64,000 bases of DNA from Streptomyces sp. XY006 (GTDB lineage: Bacteria; Actinomycetota; Actinomycetes; Streptomycetales; Streptomycetaceae), in assembly GCF_002237655.1 (NCBI RefSeq), contig NZ_NOKT01000033.1, forward strand, positions 1 through 64,000. The letters are read 5' to 3'. Of this stretch, positions 17,586-26,146 are shown piece by piece (position 1 is the first letter of the stretch; each line of letters begins with the position of its first letter). Made by a program: the position numbers and the translations under genes. The notes below the pieces were generated by a model, which did not search any database, was not told the origin of the DNA, and saw only the letters and a list, made by a program, of their open reading frames with translations.

Positions 17586-18710
17586 GTGGCAGCCAACGAC
17601 CGGGCTTCAGCTCCCGGAAAGTCCGGCGTGAGTGCCGGTACCGATGGCCTGATGCGCGCCTCACTGAGCGCTGTGGCACCCGGCACCGCCCTGCGCGACG
17701 GCCTGGAGCGCGTCCTGCGCGGCAACACCGGCGGTCTCATCGTGCTGGGCTCCGACAAGACGGTCGAGGCGCTGTGCAGCGGCGGTTTCGTACTGGACGT
17801 CGAGTTCACGGCGACGCGCCTGCGCGAGCTGTGCAAGCTGGACGGCGGCATCGTGCTGTCCTCTGACCTGTCGAAGATCCTGCGCGCGGGCGTGCAGCTG
17901 GTCCCGGACCCGACGATCCCCACGGAGGAGACGGGCACCCGGCACCGCACGGCGGACCGCGTCAGCAAGCAGGTCGGCTTCCCGGTCGTCTCCGTCTCCC
18001 AGTCGATGCGCCTGATCGCCCTGTACGTGGACGGCCAGCGCCGCGTCCTGGAGGACTCGGCGGCGATCCTGTCCCGCGCCAACCAGGCCCTCGCCACCCT
18101 GGAGCGCTACAAGCTCCGGCTGGACGAGGTCGCGGGCACGCTGTCCGCGCTGGAGATCGAGGACCTGGTGACCGTCCGGGACGTCTCGGCGGTCGCGCAG
18201 CGCCTGGAGATGGTCCGCCGGATCGCCACGGAGATCGCCGAGTACGTGGTGGAGCTGGGCACGGACGGCCGGCTGCTCGCCCTGCAGCTGGACGAGCTGA
18301 TCGCGGGTGTCGAGCCGGAGCGCGAGCTGGTCGTGCGGGACTACGTCCCCGAGCCCACGGCCAAGCGGTCCCGCACGGTCGACGAGGCCCTCGCCGAGCT
18401 CGACGCGCTCAGCCACGCCGAGCTTCTCGAACTGCCCACGGTGGCACGGGCGTTGGGCTACACGGGCTCTCCCGAGACGCTGGACTCGGCGGTCTCCCCG
18501 CGGGGCTTCCGGCTCCTCGCGAAGGTGCCGCGCCTGCCCGGCGCGATCATCGACCGCTTGGTGGAGCACTTCGGCGGTCTGCAGAAGCTGCTCGCCGCGA
18601 GCGTCGACGATCTGCAGACGGTGGACGGCGTGGGCGAGGCCCGGGCGCGCAGCGTGCGCGAGGGGCTGTCGCGGCTGGCGGAGTCGTCGATCCTGGAGCG
18701 GTACGTCTAG
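17586..18710 (+). CDS. disA: DNA integrity scanning protein, diadenylate cyclase DisA
   Basis: The 374-residue protein makes c-di-AMP from two ATP and scans DNA for branched structures. The DAC domain carries the DGG motif (KLDGGIVL) and the RHR motif ([12 protein letters not shown]). A helical linker and a C-terminal helix-hairpin-helix DNA-binding domain ([22 protein letters not shown]) follow. The GTG start has a GGAGGAG site. RadA, encoded just upstream, is known in Bacillus to inhibit DisA, so the pairing is functional. A 19-bp terminator hairpin follows. Confidence 0.96.
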   Translation: MAANDRASAPGKSGVSAGTDGLMRASLSAVAPGTALRDGLERVLRGNTGGLIVLGSDKTVEALCSGGFVLDVEFTATRLRELCKLDGGIVLSSDLSKILRAGVQLVPDPTIPTEETGTRHRTADRVSKQVGFPVVSVSQSMRLIALYVDGQRRVLEDSAAILSRANQALATLERYKLRLDEVAGTLSALEIEDLVTVRDVSAVAQRLEMVRRIATEIAEYVVELGTDGRLLALQLDELIAGVEPERELVVRDYVPEPTAKRSRTVDEALAELDALSHAELLELPTVARALGYTGSPETLDSAVSPRGFRLLAKVPRLPGAIIDRLVEHFGGLQKLLAASVDDLQTVDGVGEARARSVREGLSRLAESSILERYV

Positions 18711-18735
18711 CGCGCGCAGCGCACGGACCGGCTGA

Positions 18736-18778
18736 ACGGCTGAGGGCGGTACCCGGTGCGGGTACCGCCCTCAGCCGT
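18736..18778 (+). terminator. Terminator of disA
   Basis: A perfect 19-bp stem (18736-18754 with 18760-18778; core GAGGGCGGTACCC) and 5-nt loop starts 25 nt after the disA stop. Confidence 0.85.
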
Positions 18779-18835
18779 CCGGGCCGCCGCCCGCGCCATC
18801 GGCCCGGCATCGGCCCGGCTTCAGCCCACAGCCGG

Positions 18836-18998
18836 TTTCGATCGGCAGTCGGATCCAGCCGGCAGTCGGTTTCCATCGGCAGTCGGTTTTTATCGGCAGC
18901 GAATCGGACTCAGTCGGCCGTCGGATCCAGTCGGCCGTCGGATTCCGTCGTCTGCCTGATTCAGTCGGCCGTCGGATTCCTTCGGCAGTCCGCCTCAG
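18836..18998. repeat. Degenerate tandem array of TCGGCAGTCGGATTCCA-like units
   Basis: Ten or so imperfect copies of a roughly 16-17 bp unit (variants of TCGGCAGTCGGATTC, TCGGCCGTCGGATCCAG) run from 18836 to the stop codon region of the secreted-protein gene. It is not coding on either strand as far as I can tell. It sits between the disA terminator and the convergent gene. Confidence 0.75.
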
Positions 18999-19864
18999 TC
19001 GGCGGACAGTACGAAGGACGTCTGTACCTTCGCAAAGCCCGGAGCCTTGGCCTCCACCAGGTAGGTGCCGGGCTTCGCCGAACCCGCCGGGGGCGTGGCG
19101 CACTCGGGGGCGCTCGGCTTGCGGTCCCACTTCACCATGTAGGTGATGTCGCTGCCCGCCGGCACCCGGAACAGCTGGTGCGCGGCCGCCTTGGGGCAGT
19201 CCGCGGAGGACCAGTAGTCGTCGTCGCTGCTCGCCGGCGTGACGGTGAACACCGCGTTCTTCGGCCCGAGGTCGATCTTGCAGTCGTTGCCCGAGATGTT
19301 CCGCGCGGTCAGCAGGAACGTGGGCGTCTTCTCGGGGTCGTAGGTGTTGTTCCGGCTGCGCAGGCTGAACTTGACCACGCCGGCGGTGCAGTTGGGCAGG
19401 GTGGAACCGGCCGGCAGCGTGTCGCCCGCGCCGACGCCGCCCACCGTGCTGCCGCTCCCGGAGCCGCCGGCGCCGCCCGACCCGGCGGATCCGCCGGAGC
19501 CGTCACCGGAACCGTCGCCCGAGCCACCGCCGTCGGAACCGTCGCCCGAGCCGTCACCGGAGCCGTCACCGGAACCGTTTCCGGACCCGGACGACGAGCC
19601 GCCCGAGCCCGAGCCGCCCGACTCGTCGCGTCCGCCCGGGGCTTGGCTGATGGCCGGGCCCGAACTCGACGGGCCGGGGGTGATGGAGGGCGCGGGATTC
19701 TTGCCGTTGGCGCCGTTGTCGCCGTCCTTGCCGCCCCCGCCGCCCATGGTCACGATCCAGGTGATCAGCAACGCCAACAGGGCGACCACAGACACGAGTA
19801 CGACCCTCCGACGCCAGTAGATGGAGGAGGGAAGCGGCCCGACCGGATTGCGCAGAGATCCCAC
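18995..19864 (-). CDS. Membrane-anchored secreted protein with Gly/Ser/Asp-rich linker
   Basis: The 289-residue protein has a short cytoplasmic N-terminus, one membrane helix (VVLVSVVALLALLITWIV), a long low-complexity linker rich in GSGDGSGDG repeats, and a C-terminal beta-rich domain (about 175-289) with two Cys pairs (around NDCKIDLG, SADCPKAA, PECATPPAG) that resembles DUF4232-type extracellular domains. Function is unknown. The GTG at 19864 is preferred because TAAGGT is 7 nt upstream (leaderless) and the 64 residues before it are not protein-like. Confidence 0.75.
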   Translation of the reverse strand: MGSLRNPVGPLPSSIYWRRRVVLVSVVALLALLITWIVTMGGGGGKDGDNGANGKNPAPSITPGPSSSGPAISQAPGGRDESGGSGSGGSSSGSGNGSGDGSGDGSGDGSDGGGSGDGSGDGSGGSAGSGGAGGSGSGSTVGGVGAGDTLPAGSTLPNCTAGVVKFSLRSRNNTYDPEKTPTFLLTARNISGNDCKIDLGPKNAVFTVTPASSDDDYWSSADCPKAAAHQLFRVPAGSDITYMVKWDRKPSAPECATPPAGSAKPGTYLVEAKAPGFAKVQTSFVLSAD

Positions 19865-20039
19865 GGCGCAAACCTTACGAGAGAACGGCGCGTTCGCTTG
19901 TCCCACCCGCCGCTCGAGGCACAACTTTTCCGGATCATCATCTCGGAAGAACGCCGTTCCACCCCTGTCTTTCGTCAGGTACGGCACCCGACGATCGCAG
20001 GGTGTGACGGTTCCGGACCGCCGCCTACCGTCCGTGACC

Positions 20040-20687
20040 ATGACCTTCGACGACACCGCGCTCTACCGCGACATCACCGACTTCGCCCACGACACCCCGA
20101 TGTGGGTACGGGAGGGGGCCGGACTGTGGACGGAGGCCGGACTGCTGGTCTTCGTCGCGCTGTTCGCCGCCGTGTGGTGGCGGGCCCGCCGCGACGGTCC
20201 CCGGGCGTTCGCGATCGCGGCCCTTGCACCTCTGGCCACGGCAGGGGCGTACGTGTGCAGTGAGCTGCTCAAGTCCGTGGTGACACAGGAGCGTCCGTGC
20301 CGCGCGGTCGCCGGTGCGGCCGCGTCCCTGGCCGCGTGCCCGCCGCACGGCGACTGGTCGTTCCCGTCCAACCACGCGACGATCGCGGGCGGATCGGCCG
20401 TAACGCTGGCCCTGGTGCGGCGCGCGCTGCTGTGGCTGACCGCCCCGCTCGCCCTGCTGATGGCCTTCTCCCGGGTCTTCGTCGGCGTGCACTATCCGCA
20501 CGACGTCCTCGCCGGGCTGGTGCTGGGCGCCCTGGTCGCCCTGGTCGCGGTCCGGCTGGGCACGGGGCCCATGACGCGGCTCAGCGGCGCGCTGCGCGGC
20601 TCGTCGGCCCCCGTCGTGCGCTGGGTGGTGGGGCCGGGCCGCCCGGCGGGCGCACGGTCCCGCGAGGTGCCGGCCGGGCGGCGGTGA
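20040..20687 (+). CDS. PAP2-family membrane phosphatase
   Basis: The 215-residue membrane protein has the three PAP2 phosphatase motifs: KSVVTQERPC (K-x6-RP), FPSNHATIAGGS (PSGH-like) and SRVFVGVHYPHDVLAG (SR-x5-H-x3-D), within about five membrane helices. It probably dephosphorylates a lipid phosphate such as undecaprenyl diphosphate or phosphatidate at the outer face. The ATG at 20040 lies 8 nt after TACCGT, so the message may be leaderless. Confidence 0.88.
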   Translation: MTFDDTALYRDITDFAHDTPMWVREGAGLWTEAGLLVFVALFAAVWWRARRDGPRAFAIAALAPLATAGAYVCSELLKSVVTQERPCRAVAGAAASLAACPPHGDWSFPSNHATIAGGSAVTLALVRRALLWLTAPLALLMAFSRVFVGVHYPHDVLAGLVLGALVALVAVRLGTGPMTRLSGALRGSSAPVVRWVVGPGRPAGARSREVPAGRR

Positions 20688-20715
20688 GCGGGCGCCCGGG
20701 CGGGACGCGTGGGCC

Positions 20716-21372
20716 CTACTGCTCGACCAGGCCCGCCTCGTACGCCACGATCGCCGCCTGCACCCGGTTGCGTACCTCCAGCCGCTCCAGGACCGCGCTC
20801 ACGTACGCCTTGACCGTGCCCTCGACGAGATGGAGCCGGGCGGCGATCTCCGGGTTGGACAGGCCCGCGCCGACCAGCCCGAGCACCTCGCGTTCGCGGG
20901 GGCTCAGCACCGCCACGCGCGCGCGTGCCCGTGCCTCTCGGGTGAGCCGGCCGCCGCCGAGGCCCTCGTCGATGACGTACCGGGCCACCTTCGGCGACAG
21001 GAACGCGGCGCCCGCCGCCACCGCCCGTACGCCCGCGATGAGTTCGTACGGGTCGCCGGACTTCAGCAGGAAGCCGGTGGCGCCGCCGCCGAGGGCGCGG
21101 GTGACATACGCGCCCTCGGAGAAGGTGGTGAGCATGGCGACGGCCGTACCCGGCACGGTCCGTACGATCTCCTCCGCCGCGGTGAGCCCGTCCAGGCGCG
21201 GCATACGGATGTCGAGCAGCGCCACGTCCGGGCGGTGGGCGCGGGCCAGTTCGACCGCCTCGCGTCCGTCACCGGCCTCGGCGACGACCTCCGTCCCGTC
21301 GGTGCTGCCCAGGATGGCCCGCACCCCGGCCCGCACCATCGTCTCGTCGTCGGCCAGCAGTACGCGGATCAC
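20716..21372 (-). CDS. NarL/LuxR-type response regulator
   Basis: The 218-residue regulator has a receiver domain (acidic ADDE 8-10, phosphoacceptor Asp54 in LLDIRMPRL, K in LLKSGDP) and a C-terminal LuxR helix-turn-helix (LSPREREVLGLVGAGLSNPEIAARL). The GTG start at 21372 overlaps the stop of the kinase gene (GTGA), so the pair is cotranslated and is a cognate two-component system. Confidence 0.93.
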   Translation of the reverse strand: MIRVLLADDETMVRAGVRAILGSTDGTEVVAEAGDGREAVELARAHRPDVALLDIRMPRLDGLTAAEEIVRTVPGTAVAMLTTFSEGAYVTRALGGGATGFLLKSGDPYELIAGVRAVAAGAAFLSPKVARYVIDEGLGGGRLTREARARARVAVLSPREREVLGLVGAGLSNPEIAARLHLVEGTVKAYVSAVLERLEVRNRVQAAIVAYEAGLVEQ

Positions 21373-23030
21373 CGTGCGAACTCCTCGTATTCCTCTCGCC
21401 CTTCGCCGGACAGGCCGACGCGCGGGACGACGTCCTTGGCGACCAGCCGCCCGGCCTTGAAGCACAGTCTGAAGTGGTCGACGGAGACGAAGAGTTCACC
21501 GCTGGCGCGGTAGTAGCGGCAGTCGGCTCCGGCGGGTGGTGCGGGGGCCCGTTCCGCGGGCGGGTCGGCCACCTCGCGCCCGGGCAGCACGGGCGCGACC
21601 TCGGCGGCCGGGGCGCCCGGCTGGAGCCGCGCGTAGACGGCGGGCGCCAGGACCGAGTGCGTCTCCGCGTACGCGTACCAGCCGAAGGCCGCGCCGACCA
21701 CGGCCACGCCCGCACCGGCGGCGCTGCCGAGGCCGACGGCGAAGCGGCGGCGGGCGTGCGCGAACGGGGCCGGGGCGGAGGCGAGGCGCGAGGGCTCGGC
21801 CGGGGTGGACGCGGGGCGCTGGGGCTCGGCCGGGGCGGACGCGGGGTGCGGGGGCTCGGCCGGGGGCCGCTGCCGTGGGACGTACGCCCGGACCCGGAAG
21901 CCGTCCTCGTGCGGGCCCGCCTCGAACACGCCGCCCGCCGACGTGACCGCGGCGCGCAGCCCGAGCAGCCCCGTGCCGCCCCCGGACGGGCCCGAACCAC
22001 CGCTGGCAGGCGGGCCGTTGGTGACACTGGCGGGCGGGCCGTTGGTGACGCTGACGGACGTGCCCGCGGCCCGCCCCGCCACCGACACGGTCACGGGGGC
22101 GCCCGGCGCGTGCCGGGCCGCGTTGGTGAGCGCCTCACGGACCACGCGGTGCAGCAGCCGCTCGGCGACCTCGCCGGGCTCCGGGTCCGTCCCCCGTCCG
22201 GCGGGCTCCCAGCGCACGGGGAGTCCCGACTCCGCGGCCCGGGCGACGAGTTGCTCCAGTGTCTCGCCGGGCGGGGCGAGGGGCGCGGGTTCGTCGTCCT
22301 CGCGCAGGACGCCGATGATGCGGTGCAGCCGGTCCGTGGCGTCGGCGGCGGCCACGCGCAGGTCGGCCGCCGCGCTGCGGTGCGCGTCGCCCAGGCCGGG
22401 GGCGACCTGGAGGGCGCCCGCGCGCAGGGCGATGAGGCTCAGCTCGTGCCCGAGGGAGTCGTGCATGTCCTGGGCGATCCGGGCGCGTTCGCGCAGCCGG
22501 GCGCGTTCCTCGGCGTGGCGCTGCTCGTCCTCCAGCCGGGCGGCCCGCAGCCAGCCCGCCTCGGCCAGCTGCCGGCTCTGCCGCCAGTACCGCCCGCCGA
22601 GCCAGGGGAAGACACAGCCGAAGAGCAGCGTGCCGGTCATGACGAACCACTCCGGGGCGGGGTCGACCCCGACGAGCGCGATGCGCGCGGTGCCGGCACA
22701 GCCGAGGGCGGTGAAGCACAGCGCGGCGGGGCGCGCCCGGGCCGCGCGCAGCCCGAGCAGCAGCGCGAACACGCCGAGGGCGGGGCCGTACGAGACGGTG
22801 AACAGGGCGGGAGCGGCGGCGAGACTCACGGCGGCCGCGAGCGCGAAGGCGGCCAGGGGGGCGCGGCGCGCGAGCCCGGCCGCGACGGCCAGCACCGCCA
22901 CGCCGGCGGCCTGCTGCCAGAGCGGCCGCGGCTCGTTCAGCCCGAGCCGGTCCGCGGCGAGCGCGGGCAGCGCGAGGACCACCCACAGCAGGGCACCCCG
23001 GGCGAGAGGGACCGGACGAGGACGTTCCAT
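21369..23030 (-). CDS. Sensor histidine kinase (HisKA_3) with C-terminal extracytoplasmic domain
   Basis: The 553-residue kinase has about five N-terminal membrane helices (to residue ~150), a HisKA_3 dimer domain with His190 (RARIAQDMHDSLGHELSL) and an HATPase domain ending near residue 395. Unusually it continues through PAEPxRxAS repeats into another membrane helix (about 430-452) and a 100-residue tail with two Cys (DCRYYRASGELF, FRLCFKAGRL) that recalls SmpA/OmlA or BLIP-like modules (ARLQPGAPAAEV). The ATG at 23030 is supported by TAGCGT 7 nt upstream (leaderless). Confidence 0.88.
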   Translation of the reverse strand: MERPRPVPLARGALLWVVLALPALAADRLGLNEPRPLWQQAAGVAVLAVAAGLARRAPLAAFALAAAVSLAAAPALFTVSYGPALGVFALLLGLRAARARPAALCFTALGCAGTARIALVGVDPAPEWFVMTGTLLFGCVFPWLGGRYWRQSRQLAEAGWLRAARLEDEQRHAEERARLRERARIAQDMHDSLGHELSLIALRAGALQVAPGLGDAHRSAAADLRVAAADATDRLHRIIGVLREDDEPAPLAPPGETLEQLVARAAESGLPVRWEPAGRGTDPEPGEVAERLLHRVVREALTNAARHAPGAPVTVSVAGRAAGTSVSVTNGPPASVTNGPPASGGSGPSGGGTGLLGLRAAVTSAGGVFEAGPHEDGFRVRAYVPRQRPPAEPPHPASAPAEPQRPASTPAEPSRLASAPAPFAHARRRFAVGLGSAAGAGVAVVGAAFGWYAYAETHSVLAPAVYARLQPGAPAAEVAPVLPGREVADPPAERAPAPPAGADCRYYRASGELFVSVDHFRLCFKAGRLVAKDVVPRVGLSGEGREEYEEFAR

Positions 23031-23067
23031 ACCCCGGACGCTACAAGCGCCACCCGGGCCCCGACTG

Positions 23068-23081
23068 CTGACGATCGTCAG
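23068..23081. promoter_or_regulatory. 14-bp perfect palindrome upstream of the two-component operon
   Basis: CTGACGATCGTCAG is self-complementary and lies about 38 bp upstream of the kinase start codon, near the expected -35 region of its leaderless promoter. It is a candidate autoregulatory site for the LuxR-type response regulator encoded in the operon. Confidence 0.45.
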
Positions 23082-23569
23082 GTACCAGCGGCCCACGACG
23101 CGCCGATGACAGCGCACCCGCGACGCCACCGACGCGCCCACGGCAACGGCGGCCACAGCGCGGTCCCGGCCCTCAGCAGCCTGCCTACGACGGACAGCGC
23201 CGCCGCCGGAGGCGGCATGCCCCCGCCGGGACGCTGCGTGCCCACCACGGCGACGCGCCGCGATGGCCACAGCGCGCGCCGTCGCGGCGCGTGCGCCCGC
23301 GGCGGTCGCGCCAAGCACCGCGGATATGGCGTACCCCCGCCGTCGGCGGCGCGCCCACAGCGGCAGCGGCGCACCCACGACCGCGGGGGTACGCCGCTGG
23401 AGGCAGCGTGCCCCGTCGCCGGCGGCGCGACCGCGGCAGTGGCGGGGCGGGGCGACCGCGAGGGCCGCGGTGTGCGCCGCCCGCGGCGGTGTGCCCCCGT
23501 CGGCCGCAGCGTGCCTGGCGGTGGCGGTGTGCCCGGGATGGGGTTGGTGCGTGGCACCATCGGGAGGTC
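23082..23569. other. Gene-free GC-rich intergenic stretch
   Basis: About 490 bp between the divergent kinase and mutY genes is very GC-rich and low in complexity, with recurrent GGCGGCG/CGCCGCC and CCCCCGCCG-type words that could fold extensively. Open frames exist in several phases but are Arg/Ala/Gly-rich shadows with no family resemblance. I see no gene; the mutY ribosome site GGGAGG is at the right end. Confidence 0.6.
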
Positions 23570-24541
23570 ATGACTGCTCCCACGAAGCCCTCGCAGCCCG
23601 AACCCGCCGGGACCCCCGCGGTCCCTTCTCCCGCCGCTGCTCCGGCCGTCCCTTCCCCCGCGTCGCCCGGCACGGACCTGCACTCCCCCGTCATCGACTG
23701 GTTCGACGAGAACGCCCGCGACCTGCCCTGGCGGCGCCCCGAGGCCGGGGCGTGGGGCGTGATGGTCAGTGAGTTCATGCTCCAGCAGACGCCGGTGAGC
23801 CGCGTCCTGCCCGTCTACGAGCAGTGGCTGGCCCGCTGGCCGCGCCCCGCCGACCTCGCCCGGGAGGCGCCCGGCGAGGCCGTGCGCGCCTGGGGCCGGC
23901 TCGGCTACCCGCGCCGCGCCCTGCGGCTGCACGGCGCCGCCGTCGCGATAACGGAACGGCACGGCGGCGACGTACCGTCCGACCACGCCCAGTTGCTGGC
24001 CCTGCCCGGCATCGGCGAGTACACGGCCGCCGCAGTCGCCTCCTTCGCCTACGGGCAGCGCCACCCCGTGCTGGACACCAACGTGCGCCGGGTCCTGGCC
24101 CGCGCGGTCACCGGCGTGCAGTACCCGCCCAACGCCACCACCGCCGCCGAACGCAGGCTGGCCCGCGCGCTGCTGCCCGACGACGAGCCGACCGCCGCCC
24201 GCTGGGCCGCCGCCTCCATGGAGCTGGGCGCGCTGGTGTGCACGGCCAAGAGCGAGTCGTGTCACCGCTGCCCGATCGCCGCGCAGTGCGCGTGGCGGCT
24301 GGCGGGCAAGCCGGCGCACGACGGCCCGCCGCGCCGCGGCCAGACGTACGCGGGCACCGACCGTCAGGTGCGCGGGCGGCTGCTCGCCGTGCTGCGGGAG
24401 GCGCACGGACCGGTGCCGCAGGCGGCCCTGGACCGGGTGTGGCACGAGCCGGTGCAGCGGGCCCGCGCCCTCGACGGGCTCGTCGCCGACGGTCTGGTGG
24501 AGCCGATGGCGGGCGGGCTGTACCGGCTGCCGCTGACCTGA
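23570..24541 (+). CDS. mutY: A/G-specific adenine glycosylase
   Basis: The 323-residue base-excision repair enzyme removes adenine mispaired with 8-oxoguanine. Seen are the catalytic Glu68 in SEFMLQQTPVSRV, the helix-hairpin-helix LPGIGEYTAAAV (145-156), Asp169 in LDTNVRRVLAR and the 4Fe-4S loop Cys224-x6-Cys231-x2-Cys234-x5-Cys240. The C-terminal MutT-like domain is reduced, as in other actinobacterial forms. The N-terminal 35 residues are Pro/Ala-rich. ATG 23570 follows GGGAGG. Confidence 0.94.
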   Translation: MTAPTKPSQPEPAGTPAVPSPAAAPAVPSPASPGTDLHSPVIDWFDENARDLPWRRPEAGAWGVMVSEFMLQQTPVSRVLPVYEQWLARWPRPADLAREAPGEAVRAWGRLGYPRRALRLHGAAVAITERHGGDVPSDHAQLLALPGIGEYTAAAVASFAYGQRHPVLDTNVRRVLARAVTGVQYPPNATTAAERRLARALLPDDEPTAARWAAASMELGALVCTAKSESCHRCPIAAQCAWRLAGKPAHDGPPRRGQTYAGTDRQVRGRLLAVLREAHGPVPQAALDRVWHEPVQRARALDGLVADGLVEPMAGGLYRLPLT

Positions 24542-24834
24542 CGCACAGGAACGTCACAGACGCTTCCCCGCCGCCGCCCTGCTTCAGCGGCTTCAACGGC
24601 CGGGCAAATCACCCCATAACCATCTCAACTGGCCCACCGTTTTACCCCGTTCCGACATCCGTTACACAACCGACGGACAGCCGAGCGCTGGCCGCAGGCT
24701 GCTTCGGACAGCGCCGTGACAAGGCCTCCGTACCTTCGGATGCGTTCCCGGAAGACCCGGGACGACTGAGGACCACAGGCAGTGCACGGGCGGCGGGGAG
24801 CCGGCCCGGACGGGGAAACGGGAGGCGGTTCACC

Positions 24835-25374
24835 ATGGCGCAGGGCGAGGTGCTCGAGTTCGAGGAGTACGTCCGCACCCGGCAGGACGCGCTGCTGCGC
24901 AGCGCCCGCCGCCTGGTCCCGGACCCCACGGACGCCCAGGACCTGCTGCAGACGGCACTGGTGCGGACGTACGGCCGCTGGGAGACCATCGAGGACAAGC
25001 GGCTGGCCGACGCCTACCTGCGCCGGGTGATGATCAACACCCGGACGGAGTGGTGGCGGGCCCGCAAGCTGGAGGAGGTGCCCACCGAGCAGCTCCCGGA
25101 CGCCTCGGTCGACGACTCCACCGAGCAGCACGCGGACCGCGCCCTGCTGATGGACGTGCTGAAGGTCCTCGCCCCGAAGCAGCGCAGTGTCGTGGTGCTG
25201 CGACACTGGGAGCAGATGTCCACGGAGGAGACGGCCGCCGCCCTCGGCATGTCGGCCGGAACGGTCAAGAGCACGCTGCACCGGGCGCTCGCCCGGCTCC
25301 GCGAGGAGCTGGAGTCCCGCGATCTGGACGCACGCGCGCTGGAGCGTGAGGAGCGGGAGCGGTGCGCGGCCTGA
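24835..25374 (+). CDS. sigE: ECF sigma factor E (cell-envelope stress)
   Basis: The 179-residue ECF sigma factor has region 2 (ARRLVPDPTDAQDLLQTALV, INTRTEWWRARKLEE) and region 4 (APKQRSVVVLRHWEQMSTEETAAALGMSAGTVKSTLHRAL). Sequence and neighbours match the S. coelicolor sigE operon, in which CseC/CseB sense wall damage and switch on sigE. There is no anti-sigma gene, as expected for this system, where control is at transcription of sigE. A GGGAGG site precedes the ATG. The 293 bp upstream (24542-24834) hold no gene and should contain the CseB-dependent promoter, which I cannot place with confidence. Confidence 0.96.
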   Translation: MAQGEVLEFEEYVRTRQDALLRSARRLVPDPTDAQDLLQTALVRTYGRWETIEDKRLADAYLRRVMINTRTEWWRARKLEEVPTEQLPDASVDDSTEQHADRALLMDVLKVLAPKQRSVVVLRHWEQMSTEETAAALGMSAGTVKSTLHRALARLREELESRDLDARALEREERERCAA

Positions 25375-26018
25375 CCGGCGAGGGTTCCCCGGGGAACCGG
25401 GGCGGCATCCAGGCGGTGATCACGGCACTGGCCGTGTTCGCCGCCCTCGCCCTTTTCGCGTCCTCGTGTGCCGCCGGCGGCACCGGAGCCCGGGACGAGG
25501 GCCCGGCGCACGCCGACTCGGTGGCGGGTGCCGCCGCGGCCACCCCGACCGCGGTGCCGTCGAAGACACCCGACACCGTGAACGCGGTCGCGCTCATCAA
25601 GGACGACCCGAAGGTCGCGCCGGAGGTCAAGCGGGACCTCAAGCCGTGCGTGGCCGACGAGTACCCGGTCGACGTCTCCTACGGGAATCTGACCGGCGGC
25701 TCGGCCGACGACGTCGTGGTCAATGTGCTGACCTGCGGCGACGCGGTGGGCGTGGGCAGTTATGTGTACCGCGAGCAGGACGGCTCGTACCAGAATGTGT
25801 TCAAGGCCGAGGAGCCCCCGGTCTACGCGGAGATCGACCGCGGCGACCTCGTGGTGACCAAGCAGGTGTACGAGAAGGGCGACCCGGTGTCGAGTCCCTC
25901 CGGGGAGAACGTGATCACGTACCGGTGGTCGTCCGGCCGGTTCGACGAGGAGTACCGCACGCACAACGACTACGGGAAGGTCGTCGGCGACACCCCGTCG
26001 CCGGCGCCCGCGAGCTGA
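25362..26018 (+). CDS. cseA: CseA lipoprotein, modulator of the sigma-E response
   Basis: The 218-residue protein starts with a signal sequence (AVITALAVFAALALFASSC) ending in a lipobox-like FASSC, so Cys37 should be lipidated. The rest is an extracytoplasmic domain. In S. coelicolor, CseA dampens expression from the sigE promoter. The GTG at 25362 overlaps the end of sigE by 13 nt, which implies coupling despite the hairpin at 25383-25398. Confidence 0.9.
   Translation: MRGLTGEGSPGNRGGIQAVITALAVFAALALFASSCAAGGTGARDEGPAHADSVAGAAAATPTAVPSKTPDTVNAVALIKDDPKVAPEVKRDLKPCVADEYPVDVSYGNLTGGSADDVVVNVLTCGDAVGVGSYVYREQDGSYQNVFKAEEPPVYAEIDRGDLVVTKQVYEKGDPVSSPSGENVITYRWSSGRFDEEYRTHNDYGKVVGDTPSPAPAS
25383..25398 (+). 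terminator. Possible partial terminator just after sigE
   Basis: GGTTCCCCGGGGAACC is a 16-bp perfect palindrome 8 nt after the sigE stop and inside the start of cseA. Most sigE transcripts of S. coelicolor are reported to end just after sigE, with some readthrough into cseABC. This hairpin is the obvious candidate here, though the stem is short once a loop is allowed. Confidence 0.45.
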
Positions 26019-26146
26019 CGCCGCCGCACGGCCGCGTGAACCGTTCGGGCGCCCCGGACCGATGACTCGGTGAACGCGGCGCCCGTTTCGCGCGTCACAG
26101 CGAAGAGAACGCACCCCACGAACCCCTAAGGACAGAGAGCACCGGG

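Noticed and set aside
23096-23569. Possible small genes in the kinase-mutY gap
   Set aside because: All frames are Arg/Ala/Gly-rich low complexity without ribosome sites or family motifs.
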